From CAVQFO01 sp963711725 (lineage in GTDB: Bacteria; Pseudomonadota; Gammaproteobacteria; Nitrococcales; Aquisalimonadaceae), in NCBI GenBank assembly GCA_963711725.1, contig CAVQFO010000025.1, positions 84,089-148,088 of the forward strand: 64,000 nt of DNA, in the 5' to 3' direction. The position numbers and the translations under genes are program-made. The notes below the pieces were generated by a model that saw only the letters and a list, made by a program, of their open reading frames with translations, made no database searches and was not told the origin of the DNA. Each line of letters opens with the position of its first letter. Position 1 is the stretch's first letter. Below are positions 8,162 through 16,337 of the stretch, piece after piece.

Positions 8162-9158
8162 CGCCGCCTCCGCCCAATGCAATGGTGCCCTCGTCGGCCA
8201 TGCGCTTGGCTATGGAAAGGATTTCCTTCTGAGCCGTTTCCACTTCGCTGACGCGCACCGGGCCCTTGGCCTCCAGGTCGTCCACCAGCATCTCGGAAGC
8301 CCGTTTGGAAAGGTTGCGCAGGATCTTGTCCTTGACCTCCTCGTCCGCTCCCTTGAGGGCCAACACCAGGACGTCGGTGCTCACCTCACGCAGCAACTGC
8401 TGGATTCCGCGATCGTCCACGTCCGCCAGATCCGCGAACACGAACATGAGATCCTGGATCTTGCCGCCCAGCTCGCCGTCGATCTCGTTGATCTGCTCCA
8501 TGATGGGCGACTCGACCCCGGTATCCAGGAAGTTGAGGATATTCGCCGCGGCCTGCAGGCCGCCGATGCTGGAGGATTTGAGCCGCTGCTTGCCGGAAAA
8601 CTGGCGTTCCATGATCTCGTCCAGCTCCTGCAACGCAGCCGGCTGAATGCCTTCCAGGGTCGCCACGCGCATGAGGATGTCGTGCCGCACCCGCTCCGGC
8701 ATTTCCCCCAGGACCTGGGCGGCATGATCCGAATCCAGGTAGGCGAGCACGATGGCGATGATCTGGGGATGCTCCAGGCGCAGCATCTCCGCGACGGTCT
8801 TGGGATCGAGCCACTTGAGCTGCTCCAGGCCGCGCGTATTGCCGCCCATGAGGATGCGGTCGATGATGCCCGAAGCCTTGTCCTCGCCCAGCGCCTTGAC
8901 CAGCACGGAACGGATGTAATCGGTATTGCCGATGCCCAGCGAGGTCTGCTCGCTGACGGTGATCACGAAATCCTCAAGAACCGTGTCCACCTGCTCTCGG
9001 TTGATGTTCTTTAGGCTGGTCATGGCGGCGCCCAGGGACTGGACTTCCTTGGGCCCCAGATGACGCATCACCGAAGCCGCGTCGTCTTCCCCCATACTCA
9101 TCAGAAAGACGGCGGCGCGCTCGGCGCCATTGAGTTTAACGGGTCGTTTTTCACTCAT
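8148..9158 (-). CDS. fliG: Flagellar motor switch protein FliG
   Basis: FliG is the rotor protein that contacts the MotAB stator and generates torque. The 336-residue product shows the N-terminal FliF-binding domain (GAERAAVFLMSMGEDDAASVMRHLG), the middle EHPQIIAIVLAYL segment and the C-terminal torque domain. The conserved charged helix NLSKRASEMLVDDLEAKGP retains the expected Arg and Asp-Asp residues. Length matches the family. It overlaps fliF by eight bases. Confidence 0.97.
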   Translation of the reverse strand: MSEKRPVKLNGAERAAVFLMSMGEDDAASVMRHLGPKEVQSLGAAMTSLKNINREQVDTVLEDFVITVSEQTSLGIGNTDYIRSVLVKALGEDKASGIIDRILMGGNTRGLEQLKWLDPKTVAEMLRLEHPQIIAIVLAYLDSDHAAQVLGEMPERVRHDILMRVATLEGIQPAALQELDEIMERQFSGKQRLKSSSIGGLQAAANILNFLDTGVESPIMEQINEIDGELGGKIQDLMFVFADLADVDDRGIQQLLREVSTDVLVLALKGADEEVKDKILRNLSKRASEMLVDDLEAKGPVRVSEVETAQKEILSIAKRMADEGTIALGGGGDDFI

Positions 9159-10854
9159 CTTCCGACAACCAGTTCTTGACTACGTTAGCCGCCAGTGCCG
9201 GCTCCTTGGCGACCACGTCTCGTGCCGCCTGGAGCTTGTCTTCCTGCGCCCGCTGCTGATGGGCGAGCTGGGGAACGTGGCCGTGCTGACCCTGCCCGCC
9301 CTCTTCCCCGGGGCCGGCCAGGCGCCGTTGCTCTTCGCTCTCACCGGTCGGCAACGGCTGTTCACGGCGGGTGACCGCCCAGCTGCCACGCCCCAGCAGC
9401 GCCTGGATAATCGGCCGAATCACGGTGAAAACCAGGATAAGGCCGACAATGCCCGCCACCAGCAGTTTACCGGCCTGCCACACCCAGGGCTGCTCCAATA
9501 GCGGCGTCTTGGGCGCGGGCGGAGCTGCCTCGGCGGGCTGGAAGGCTGCATTCATGACGTTGATCTGGTCACCGCGCTTCTGATTGAAGCCGACGGTCTG
9601 TTTCACCAGGTCCGTGATCTGCGCGATTTCCTGGGGCGAGAAGGCCTTGCTGACTTTCTTGCCGTTGGCGTCCACGGTTTCCTTCTGATCCAGCAGAACC
9701 GCGATGGACAGGTGCTGGATCGCGCCGGTGGGACCCACAGTATGGGTGATGGTCTTGCCCACCTGGTAATTGCGGACTTCGTTGCTGCTCTTGTTGCCCG
9801 GCTGAGCCTGACCCGGCTGGCCGCCGTTGGCATTGGCGTTAGCATTGGCATTGCCACTACCACCTTGGGATTGCGTCGTACCGGCTCCCGGCGGCTGGTT
9901 GGACAGTGCGCCGGGCACGCCCTGAGCGGTGGTGTCGCTGACGGACTGCTGGCGACTGACCTGCTCGCTCACCAGGGCCTTGCCCTGATCGTCATACTGT
10001 TCCTGAGTGGTCTCCTGCCGGGCAAAGTTCATGTCGGCGCTGACCTGGGCCTTGACCTTGCCGCGACCCACAATAGGCGTCAGAAGCGCCTCGATGCGGT
10101 TGGCGTACTCGCGCTCCACCTGCCGGCGGTACTCGAACTGGTCACGGCTGCGGCCCACACCCTTGGAGCTTCCGTCGCCGGAAAGCAGGTCGCCCTCCTG
10201 GTCGACCACGGTCACCTGCTCCCGGTTGAGGTCGGGCACGCTGCCGGCCACGAGATGCACGATCGCAGCGACTTGGCCGTCGCTGAGGTTGCGACCGGGG
10301 AACATGTCCACCAGCACCGAGGCGCTGGGGGAATTATCGTCGCGCAGGAAAACGCTCTGTTTGGGGATGGCCAGATGTACCCGGGCGGATTTGACGCTAT
10401 CGATGGTGGAGATGGTACGAGCCAGCTCCGTTTCCAGCGCCCGTTGAAAGCGCGCGTTTTCCACGAACTGGCTGGTGCCGAAGCCCTGATCCTTCTGCAG
10501 CATCTCGAAACCCAGGCCCGTGCCCTCGGGCAGGCCCTGGCTGGCCAGTTGCAGGCGCGCCTTGCGCACCTGGTCCGCCGGCACCATGATCGCGCCTGAC
10601 GAGCTGTCTAGTTGGTATTCGATGCCGCTGGCCTGCAAGGCATCCATGACCTGCTTCGCGTCCTTGTCGGCAAGCTGGGTGTACAGGGGCCGCATCACGG
10701 GCGTCCTCGCCCACATGTAGAGACCGATTCCGCCGGCCACTGCCAATGCCAGACCCACGATCAAGACGAGTTGGCGGAACGCACGCTCGCCCACGTATGC
10801 GAACATCGGGTTATTGTTCTGTCTTGTTGCCAACGCCTGGCTTGCCTCGGCCAT
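9151..10854 (-). CDS. fliF: Flagellar MS-ring protein FliF
   Basis: FliF forms the MS ring in the inner membrane, the base on which export gate and rotor assemble. The 567-residue product has a transmembrane helix at about residues 27-48, YscJ/FliF-type ring-building domains (LASQGLPEGTGLGFEMLQKD and the following ARVHLAIPKQSVF) and a second transmembrane helix near residues 460-480. A cytoplasmic tail ending VVKNWLSEDE binds FliG. A low-complexity Asn-Ala repeat (NANANANAN) and a Gly/Gln-rich linker lie around residues 330-355. Confidence 0.97.
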   Translation of the reverse strand: MAEASQALATRQNNNPMFAYVGERAFRQLVLIVGLALAVAGGIGLYMWARTPVMRPLYTQLADKDAKQVMDALQASGIEYQLDSSSGAIMVPADQVRKARLQLASQGLPEGTGLGFEMLQKDQGFGTSQFVENARFQRALETELARTISTIDSVKSARVHLAIPKQSVFLRDDNSPSASVLVDMFPGRNLSDGQVAAIVHLVAGSVPDLNREQVTVVDQEGDLLSGDGSSKGVGRSRDQFEYRRQVEREYANRIEALLTPIVGRGKVKAQVSADMNFARQETTQEQYDDQGKALVSEQVSRQQSVSDTTAQGVPGALSNQPPGAGTTQSQGGSGNANANANANGGQPGQAQPGNKSSNEVRNYQVGKTITHTVGPTGAIQHLSIAVLLDQKETVDANGKKVSKAFSPQEIAQITDLVKQTVGFNQKRGDQINVMNAAFQPAEAAPPAPKTPLLEQPWVWQAGKLLVAGIVGLILVFTVIRPIIQALLGRGSWAVTRREQPLPTGESEEQRRLAGPGEEGGQGQHGHVPQLAHQQRAQEDKLQAARDVVAKEPALAANVVKNWLSEDE

Positions 10855-10898
10855 GGTGAACCCCGTATTCCTCGATCAGCGCCTCGACCGGTCCGAAT

Positions 10899-11222
10899 TC
10901 AGACCGGCATGTTGAAGACGTCCTTGTAGGCCTGAACCAAGTGATTGCGCACTTGCTTCAGGGCCTCGAAGGACACCCGGGACTTCTGCAGCGAAATCAT
11001 TACATCCGTGAGCGGAACATCCTCGCCCCGGGCGAAGGCGTCGGTCTTTTGACCGGCCTGCATATCGAGGCTGTTGACCTCGTTGATGGCGTTGCCCAGC
11101 ATGCCGGCGAAGTCGACCTTGCCCTTGTCGCCCTGAGTGGGCTCCGCGGCGCCGGCCTTGTTCGCCATTGCCTGCATCTCCTGCAGCAATTTCACGGCGC
11201 TTACGTTGTTAATTCCATTCAT
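10899..11222 (-). CDS. fliE: Flagellar hook-basal body protein FliE
   Basis: FliE joins the MS ring to the proximal rod. I chose the ATG at 11222 (MNGINNVSAVKLLQEM). It gives 107 residues, the normal length, and an upstream GGAG. The longer frame to 11285 would overlap fleR and has no family support. The C-terminus shows PLTDVMISLQKSRVSFEALKQVRN, the conserved FliE core. No clear promoter of its own is visible in the 31 bases after fleR, so it may be read through from the fleR promoter. Confidence 0.94.
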   Translation of the reverse strand: MNGINNVSAVKLLQEMQAMANKAGAAEPTQGDKGKVDFAGMLGNAINEVNSLDMQAGQKTDAFARGEDVPLTDVMISLQKSRVSFEALKQVRNHLVQAYKDVFNMPV

Positions 11223-11253
11223 AGCACACATCACTCCGAGGTTTCGTGACCCT

Positions 11254-12570
11254 TTACGCGCCTTCCGGGACCGCCATGCCGGCATCGCGCATGCGCGCCA
11301 GCTTGTAGCGCAATGTTCTCACCGAAATCCCCAAGCGTTCCGCCGTGCCCTTGCGGCTACCGTTCAGACGATCCAGCGTTTCCAGAATCAAACGCTGCTC
11401 CCGGGTACGCAGGTCGTCCTGCAGGGAATCCGTGTTTCCAGTCGCCGGAGCGGCCGCCGGCCGCTCGGCGGGCTCGAAGCACACCGCCTCGGCCGGAACC
11501 TGGACGCCGTCGGTCAACACCAGCGCGCGTTGAACCACGTTCTCGAGTTCACGCACATTGCCCGGCCAATCGTGATTGAGGAGCACCCGCATAGCGCCCG
11601 CGCTGAACGACTCCACGCCCTGGCCCCGCCCGTAGCGGTGCAGGAACGCCTCGGCCAGCGGCCGCACATCGTCCCGGCGCGAGCGCAGCGGCGGCAGGTG
11701 CATCGGAAACACATGAAGCCGGTAGTAGAGATCCTCGCGGAAGCGACCCGCCTCCACTTCCGCGCGCAAGTCGCGGTTGGTGGTGGCCAGCACCCGGGTC
11801 TGCAGAGGGATGCTCTGGGTCCCGCACAGGCGCTCCACCTCCCGTTCCTGGAGCACCCGAAGGAGCTTGGCCTGAAGGCCGAGATCGATCTCGGAGACTT
11901 CGTCCAACAGCAGCGTGCCGCCCTGAGCCTGTTCGAACTTGCCCGCGTGGCTGCGAACGGCCCCGGTGAAAGCACCTTTCTCGTAGCCGAACAACACCGC
12001 TTCCAGCATGTTCTCGGGGATGGCGGCGCAGTTGACGGGCACGAAGGGGCCACCGGAATAGGTCGAGTGCTCGTGAATATGGCGGGCGAAGACCTCCTTG
12101 CCCGTTCCGCTCTCCCCCGTCAGCAGCACAGTCACCGCCTTGGGCGCCACACGCCGGGCCAGATCGGCCAGAGCGATGGTGGCGGCGTCTTCGGCGATCA
12201 ACGTCGGAGTAGCCTGCACCGGGCAGATCCGGGCCAGCGCGCGAGAGAGCCCTTTGACGTCGGCGTCGGCGGCCACGAAATCCGTCGCGCCGGCGCGCAT
12301 GGCCCGCACCGCCTGCTCCACGGTCGGCTCCCGGCTGATCACCACGACCGGCGGGCCCATCGGCCGACGAACAATCGCCGACCAATCGGAAACCTCCGCG
12401 GCGTCACTCCACACCACGGCGGCCAGCGCCGGCTGCCGGTCAAGAACCGACAGCGCCTCGCCCACCGACTCCACGGCGCGGCCGACGATTCCCTCGGCAC
12501 GCAACACGGCGCACGTGGTCTCGTACGTGGCCTGATCCGGTGCAATCACTAGGACGCGGTTTTCGCTCAC
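11254..12570 (-). CDS. fleR: Sigma-54 dependent flagellar activator, FleR/FlrC-type, degenerate receiver
   Basis: FleR/FlrC proteins activate sigma-54 promoters of class III flagellar genes. I chose the GTG at 12570 (AGAGG seven bases upstream), giving 438 residues. Residues 1-115 form a receiver-like domain in which the usual acidic pair is replaced (RVLVIAPDQ) and the conserved Lys position reads DFVAADAD. The AAA+ domain has Walker A GESGTGKEV, GAFTGA (sigma-54 contact) and LLLDEVSEI. The C-terminal Fis-type HTH includes RKGTAERLGISVRTLRYKL. No fleS kinase gene precedes it. Its own sigma-54 promoter lies at 12645-12660. Confidence 0.9.
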   Translation of the reverse strand: MSENRVLVIAPDQATYETTCAVLRAEGIVGRAVESVGEALSVLDRQPALAAVVWSDAAEVSDWSAIVRRPMGPPVVVISREPTVEQAVRAMRAGATDFVAADADVKGLSRALARICPVQATPTLIAEDAATIALADLARRVAPKAVTVLLTGESGTGKEVFARHIHEHSTYSGGPFVPVNCAAIPENMLEAVLFGYEKGAFTGAVRSHAGKFEQAQGGTLLLDEVSEIDLGLQAKLLRVLQEREVERLCGTQSIPLQTRVLATTNRDLRAEVEAGRFREDLYYRLHVFPMHLPPLRSRRDDVRPLAEAFLHRYGRGQGVESFSAGAMRVLLNHDWPGNVRELENVVQRALVLTDGVQVPAEAVCFEPAERPAAAPATGNTDSLQDDLRTREQRLILETLDRLNGSRKGTAERLGISVRTLRYKLARMRDAGMAVPEGA

Positions 12571-12644
12571 GGCACACCTCTGATTCTTGTCTCGGTACCC
12601 ACCCGCCGGAAGATCGGCGGAATGGGAACTCCTGCCTACCACGA

Positions 12645-12660
12645 AGCAAAGGCTGTGCCA
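12645..12660 (-). promoter_or_regulatory. Sigma-54 promoter of fleR
   Basis: The minus strand reads TGGCAC-AGCCT-TTGCT, with GG to GC spacing of 10. It lies about 75 bases upstream of the fleR GTG. FleQ, encoded next door, is the likely activator (inference). Confidence 0.82.
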
Positions 12661-12787
12661 CAACCAGTAACAAACTAGAAAACAATGACTTGCCGGATGC
12701 TCTAGAGAATCCACGACAACCAGCGTCAAGGAGCCGACACCCGCGGGCGCGTCCTCGGATCAGCCTCTTCCCAGCACACCGCTAATC

Positions 12788-13287
12788 GTAGGAGCGGCGC
12801 TCCCCGCCGCGAATTCCGGAGCCGGCCCCTCCGGGCAAAGCAACCCGAAGTCCGGCGCCGCGGACATTTCAACCGGATGAAGAGTTTCACCACAGAGGCA
12901 CAGAGTGCACAGAGAACGGCCCGCGAACCACGCGGGTCAGCATCATCCGGGCTGGGAAGAGAGATCCTCTCGCCAAGGCGCCAAGAAAGCCAAGAGTTGC
13001 CGCAATAGATAACCCCTGATCCCTTGGCGCCTTGGCGAGAGCATATAATTCAATCGGTTGCCGAATGTCAGGCATGCGGCGCAATGCCCTTCGGTTATTG
13101 CGCCCTACGCGTTGTCACCACAGAGGGCACAGAGTTCCACAGAGTAGAAACAAGAGGGCTTTATTGTTCTCTGTGTTTCATTCTTCTTATAGGCGGAACG
13201 TCGGAATACGCTGGGTTAATCCGGCCTGCCCTTGCTCCGCTCGGTGCGGAAACAGTGGCGATTCGCGGCGGCGAGCCCCGCTCCTAC
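12788..13287. repeat. Mosaic of four dispersed repeat families between fleQ and fleR
   Basis: Together with its flanks this fills the roughly 650 bases between the fleR promoter and the fleQ stop; I see no gene there. In order: REP-A 12788-12815; a CACAGAG-family copy 12883-12916; a CTCGCCAAGGCGCC inverted repeat with arms 12967-12985 and 13023-13041; a REP-B copy 13076-13110 (GGCGCAATG, then ATTGCGCCCTACGC); a second CACAGAG copy 13115-13144 with a partial inverted arm at 13167-13178; and REP-A inverted at 13261-13287. In related cluster layouts this is where the fleS sensor kinase gene sits. Confidence 0.8.
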
Positions 13288-13319
13288 GGATCGGGTTGGC
13301 GAAAAACACCGGGCGAGGC

Positions 13320-14753
13320 CTACTCCGCTCGCTGGATATCGTACTTTCTGAGTTTTTCCACGAGGGTGGTCCGACGAAGGTTGAGCAGTTTGGCGGCCTG
13401 GGCCACCACACCGTCCGCTTCGTCCAGGGCCCGTTCGATCAGGCTGATCTCCAGGTCGCTGAGCACCTGCTTGAGGTCAACGCCCTCCGCGGACCAGCCC
13501 ACCGATGACCGCAGTGCCGAGCCATTGGTCGGTTCATGACCGTTGACCGGCTCTGCAAGCGGCTCTTCGTCCGCGCCATCGGCGGCAAGCGCCGAGTCGG
13601 CGTGATGGAACTTCTCGGGTAGATCCGCCACGTCCACTTCACCGTAGGGGCAGAGTATGGCGAGGCGTTCAATCAGATTGGAGAGCTCGCGTACGTTGCC
13701 CGGCCACGGGTACTGGCCCAGGGCGGAAATGGCGCGAGGGGTCAGGCGCACGGAACCGCGCCCTTCATCTTCGATACGGCGGATCAGCTCTTCAACCAGC
13801 ACCGCGATGTCCCCGGCCCGTTTGCGCAGCGGAGGCATCTCTATGGGGAACACATTCAGCCGGTAGAACAGATCTTCGCGAAACTCGTTGTCGCGAATAC
13901 GCTGTTCCAGGTCACGGTGCGTCGCGGCAAGGATGCGCACATCCGCCTTGATGCTCTTGTTGCTTCCCACCCGCTCGAAGGTGCGCTCCTGCAGCACGCG
14001 CAGCAGCTTCACCTGCATGTTGAGGCTCATGTCGCCTATTTCGTCCAGGAACAAGGTGCCCCCCTGAGCCAGCTCGAAGCGGCCCTGGCGGGCGCTGATG
14101 GCCCCGGTGAAGGCTCCCTTCTCATGGCCGAAGAGTTCGCTCTCCAACAGCTCCGCGGGGATGGCGCCGCAGTTCACGGGAACGAACGGCTTGCCCCGGC
14201 GTTCGGATTGGTGGTGGATGCTCCGGGCGACGACCTCCTTGCCAGTGCCCGACTCCCCCAGGATCAACACGCTTGCGTCCGTGCCGGCCACCTGTTCGAT
14301 CAACTGCGCCACGCGCTGCATGGAGCGGCTCTGCCCCACCAACCGGGGCGCCGGCGCGCCGCGGCGCCCGCCACGATCCCGCTTCTTTGCATTCTGGGTG
14401 AGCGCCTGCCGCAGCGCGCCCTCGAACTGGCCTTGGCGCAACGGCAGATCGAGTACACCCATGACCGATGCCCCCAGGGAAGACGGATTGGTGCCATTGC
14501 CCTCCGGCGGGGCAACCAGGAACACGGGGATCTGGGCGTCGTTTTCGTTGAGGATGCGCAGCGCTTCGTGCCAGCCTTTCTCCTCGGGCCCGCCGGCCAG
14601 CAGCGCTGTGGCGAACGAGTCGTCGCCGTTGAGCAGGTCATCCAGAGATTCGGCCGTGGCCGCGCGGCAAACCTTGTGTTCGAGAAAGCCCAGCACGGCT
14701 TCGATGGATCCAGCGCGTCCCTCGTCCGGATCGAAGAGCAAGACATTGACCAC
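13320..14753 (-). CDS. fleQ: Flagellar master regulator, FleQ/FlrA-type sigma-54 activator
   Basis: FleQ is the top regulator of polar flagellar genes and works with sigma-54. The GTG at 14753 has GGAG upstream. The 477-residue product has an N-terminal FleQ domain (MVNVLLFDPDEG) that lacks an obvious phosphoacceptor environment. Its AAA+ domain has Walker A GESGTGKEV, the sigma-54 loop GAFTGA and LFLDEIGDM, and the C-terminal HTH is AAKLLNLRRTTLVEKLRKY, a FleQ signature. In Pseudomonas the AAA+ region also binds c-di-GMP; that is family knowledge, not shown here. It lies downstream of fliDST and a PilZ-like gene. Confidence 0.95.
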   Translation of the reverse strand: MVNVLLFDPDEGRAGSIEAVLGFLEHKVCRAATAESLDDLLNGDDSFATALLAGGPEEKGWHEALRILNENDAQIPVFLVAPPEGNGTNPSSLGASVMGVLDLPLRQGQFEGALRQALTQNAKKRDRGGRRGAPAPRLVGQSRSMQRVAQLIEQVAGTDASVLILGESGTGKEVVARSIHHQSERRGKPFVPVNCGAIPAELLESELFGHEKGAFTGAISARQGRFELAQGGTLFLDEIGDMSLNMQVKLLRVLQERTFERVGSNKSIKADVRILAATHRDLEQRIRDNEFREDLFYRLNVFPIEMPPLRKRAGDIAVLVEELIRRIEDEGRGSVRLTPRAISALGQYPWPGNVRELSNLIERLAILCPYGEVDVADLPEKFHHADSALAADGADEEPLAEPVNGHEPTNGSALRSSVGWSAEGVDLKQVLSDLEISLIERALDEADGVVAQAAKLLNLRRTTLVEKLRKYDIQRAE

Positions 14754-14841
14754 TCGGGGGTCTCCTTCAGGAACTGACGAACGATTGATTGTTATGTTTC
14801 GTCGGCTTCCTGCCGGCGCATGAGGTCCGTCAATAATCCGA

Positions 14842-14869
14842 CGTTAATTTTGGTGTCGCCGATTGTCAA
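14842..14869 (-). promoter_or_regulatory. Possible sigma-70 promoter of fleQ
   Basis: On the minus strand a perfect TTGACA (14869-14864) is followed after 16 bases by TTAACG (14847-14842), a weak -10. No -24/-12 element is visible before fleQ, consistent with a master regulator transcribed by the housekeeping sigma factor. Confidence 0.35.
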
Positions 14870-14954
14870 CAACTTGACGGAATAAGGTGAGCCGATTTGT
14901 GACACTGTTGGCCGAATGGGAGGCCAGGGCGCACGGGGAAGAAAGCACAGCGTG

Positions 14955-15500
14955 TTATCGGGGAGATTGGCGGCGCTGAGCGATCTGGCGGCGGTGGTTG
15001 CGGAAGATCCACTTCTCCAGAAGCTCCGTCACGGCCTCGACGGGCTCCTCGAAGCGAGCGACCACACGGACCCCACCATTGTTCTCCGTATGGACGCTCT
15101 CGATACGCCCGGAAAGCCTCAGGGGGCGAGGAAAGACACTGTAGGGGTAGAGTTCAAGCAGGACTGCGTTGCCGGCGGCGGGTGGAGTCCCCCGTTCGGT
15201 CCAGGCGATCTCCCGGGTACCCAGCGAAAGCCGCCGCGATTCCGGCAGATCCAGCTCCTTGCGCATGAGATGCCCCAGCAGATCCAGAATCAACTTCAGT
15301 TTCTGGTCGATCATTTCCAGGGCCCCAAGATCAGCCCCACCGTGTTCGGGGCCGAATTCGGCCACTCCCGAATCCATGGCGAGACAGGCCCGCAAAATGT
15401 CCTCGTTGTGGGCGTCCGCATTCTCGAGTTCGGCCAGTGCCAGGTCGGCAAGGGGCCGCCAGCTAAAGGGGAAATCGGCCTCGTAGAGCGAGGATTCCAT
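14955..15500 (-). CDS. PilZ-like flagellar-cluster protein (atypical)
   Basis: The 181-residue soluble protein has a helical N-terminal half (LADLALAELENADAHNEDILRAC). Its C-terminal beta-rich half (EIAWTERGTPPAAGNAVLLELY, then LSGRIESVHTENNGG and VRVVARFEE) resembles PilZ-type domains that sit beside fliT and fleQ in some gammaproteobacteria. I do not see the RxxxR and D/NxSxxG pattern needed for c-di-GMP binding, so it may be a non-binding PilZ or a scaffold. It follows fliT after 19 bases, probably in the fliDST unit. The family assignment is a resemblance judged by eye. Confidence 0.55.
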   Translation of the reverse strand: MESSLYEADFPFSWRPLADLALAELENADAHNEDILRACLAMDSGVAEFGPEHGGADLGALEMIDQKLKLILDLLGHLMRKELDLPESRRLSLGTREIAWTERGTPPAAGNAVLLELYPYSVFPRPLRLSGRIESVHTENNGGVRVVARFEEPVEAVTELLEKWIFRNHRRQIAQRRQSPR

Positions 15501-15519
15501 AGCATGCCCTCCTGGGCTG

Positions 15520-15840
15520 CTAACGGGAAAAACGGCGGTAGGCGTCCAGGGCCTTTTGCCCGACCCGGCTATCCTGCAGGGCCTGGGCCGCTTCTTCCTT
15601 TTTCTGCTCGATCAGCATGAGCAGATCCTGATCGATATCCAGTACGCGACGCACACAATCCGCCACGGTCGCCGCCGCCTCGCGCGGCACGGGTGTGGCG
15701 AAAAGATCTTTCGCCACCTCCTGGCGCTCGGCTTCACGCTGGGCCAGCACAGGCCAATCCCCGGCGGTTGCGAGCCCCTTCATGTCTTCTGTGAGGTTAA
15801 GCAGCTTCCTTGCCAGCGCCTCACGATCGGCGGCCGTCAT
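15520..15840 (-). CDS. fliT: Flagellar chaperone FliT-like protein
   Basis: FliT-type proteins are small helical chaperones for the cap protein FliD. The 106-residue product is all-helical by appearance, with charged repeats (LARKLLNLTEDMKGLATAGDWPVL and AQREAERQEVAKDLF). The WPVL-x-REAERQ pattern resembles FliT. It lies between fliS and the PilZ-like gene, 15 bases after fliS, where fliT is normally found. Identity in this family is low, so the call depends largely on position and size. Confidence 0.75.
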   Translation of the reverse strand: MTAADREALARKLLNLTEDMKGLATAGDWPVLAQREAERQEVAKDLFATPVPREAAATVADCVRRVLDIDQDLLMLIEQKKEEAAQALQDSRVGQKALDAYRRFSR

Positions 15841-15855
15841 TTAATTTTTCCATAT

Positions 15856-16305
15856 TCAGCCCGTGGCGTTCACACCGAGCTGCGACTCCTGCGACGCCTC
15901 GGAACCCTCGGAACGCAGTTCCGGGCCGATAGCGTCCCAGGCGCCCTTGACCTCCCCAATCAACGAAGCCGCCTCTTCCAGACCGGCGGGATCGTTATAG
16001 GCGTTGGCTTCGAGCAGCCGGCGTTGAACGTATTCGTACAACCCTTCCAGATTCTCGGCCAACTCGCCGCCTTTTTCCATGTCCAGACTGCCCAACAAGC
16101 CGTCGATGATGGCGATACCCTTGGTGATCTCATTCGCCTTGCGGGCAATATCGCCGGCGGCAAGCGCGCCCTTGGCCGCGGCGATGCGCATGAGAGCGCC
16201 TTCCATCAACATCTGGATCAAACGATGCGGGTCGGCATAGGCCGCGCCATAGGCACCGACGCTCTGATATTCGCTGGCCGCGCTGCTACCCCTTCCGTAA
16301 CTCAT
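15856..16305 (-). CDS. fliS: Flagellin export chaperone FliS
   Basis: FliS binds the flagellin C-terminus and prevents premature polymerisation in the cytoplasm. The 149-residue product has the family pattern ADPHRLIQMLMEGALMRIAAAKGAL, IIDGLLGSLDMEKGGELAENL and LYEYVQRRLLEAN. A short variable tail follows residue 125. It lies 32 bases after fliD and 15 before fliT, in the usual fliDST order. Confidence 0.95.
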   Translation of the reverse strand: MSYGRGSSAASEYQSVGAYGAAYADPHRLIQMLMEGALMRIAAAKGALAAGDIARKANEITKGIAIIDGLLGSLDMEKGGELAENLEGLYEYVQRRLLEANAYNDPAGLEEAASLIGEVKGAWDAIGPELRSEGSEASQESQLGVNATG

Positions 16306-16337
16306 AATCGATGCTCCCGCTGTTCTCGGTGTGCGTG

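Noticed and set aside
11300..11330. A possible sigma-54 promoter for fliE within the fleR 3' end
   Set aside because: GG-N10-GC spacing occurs, but the -24 box reads CGGTGA instead of TGGCAC, too weak to claim.
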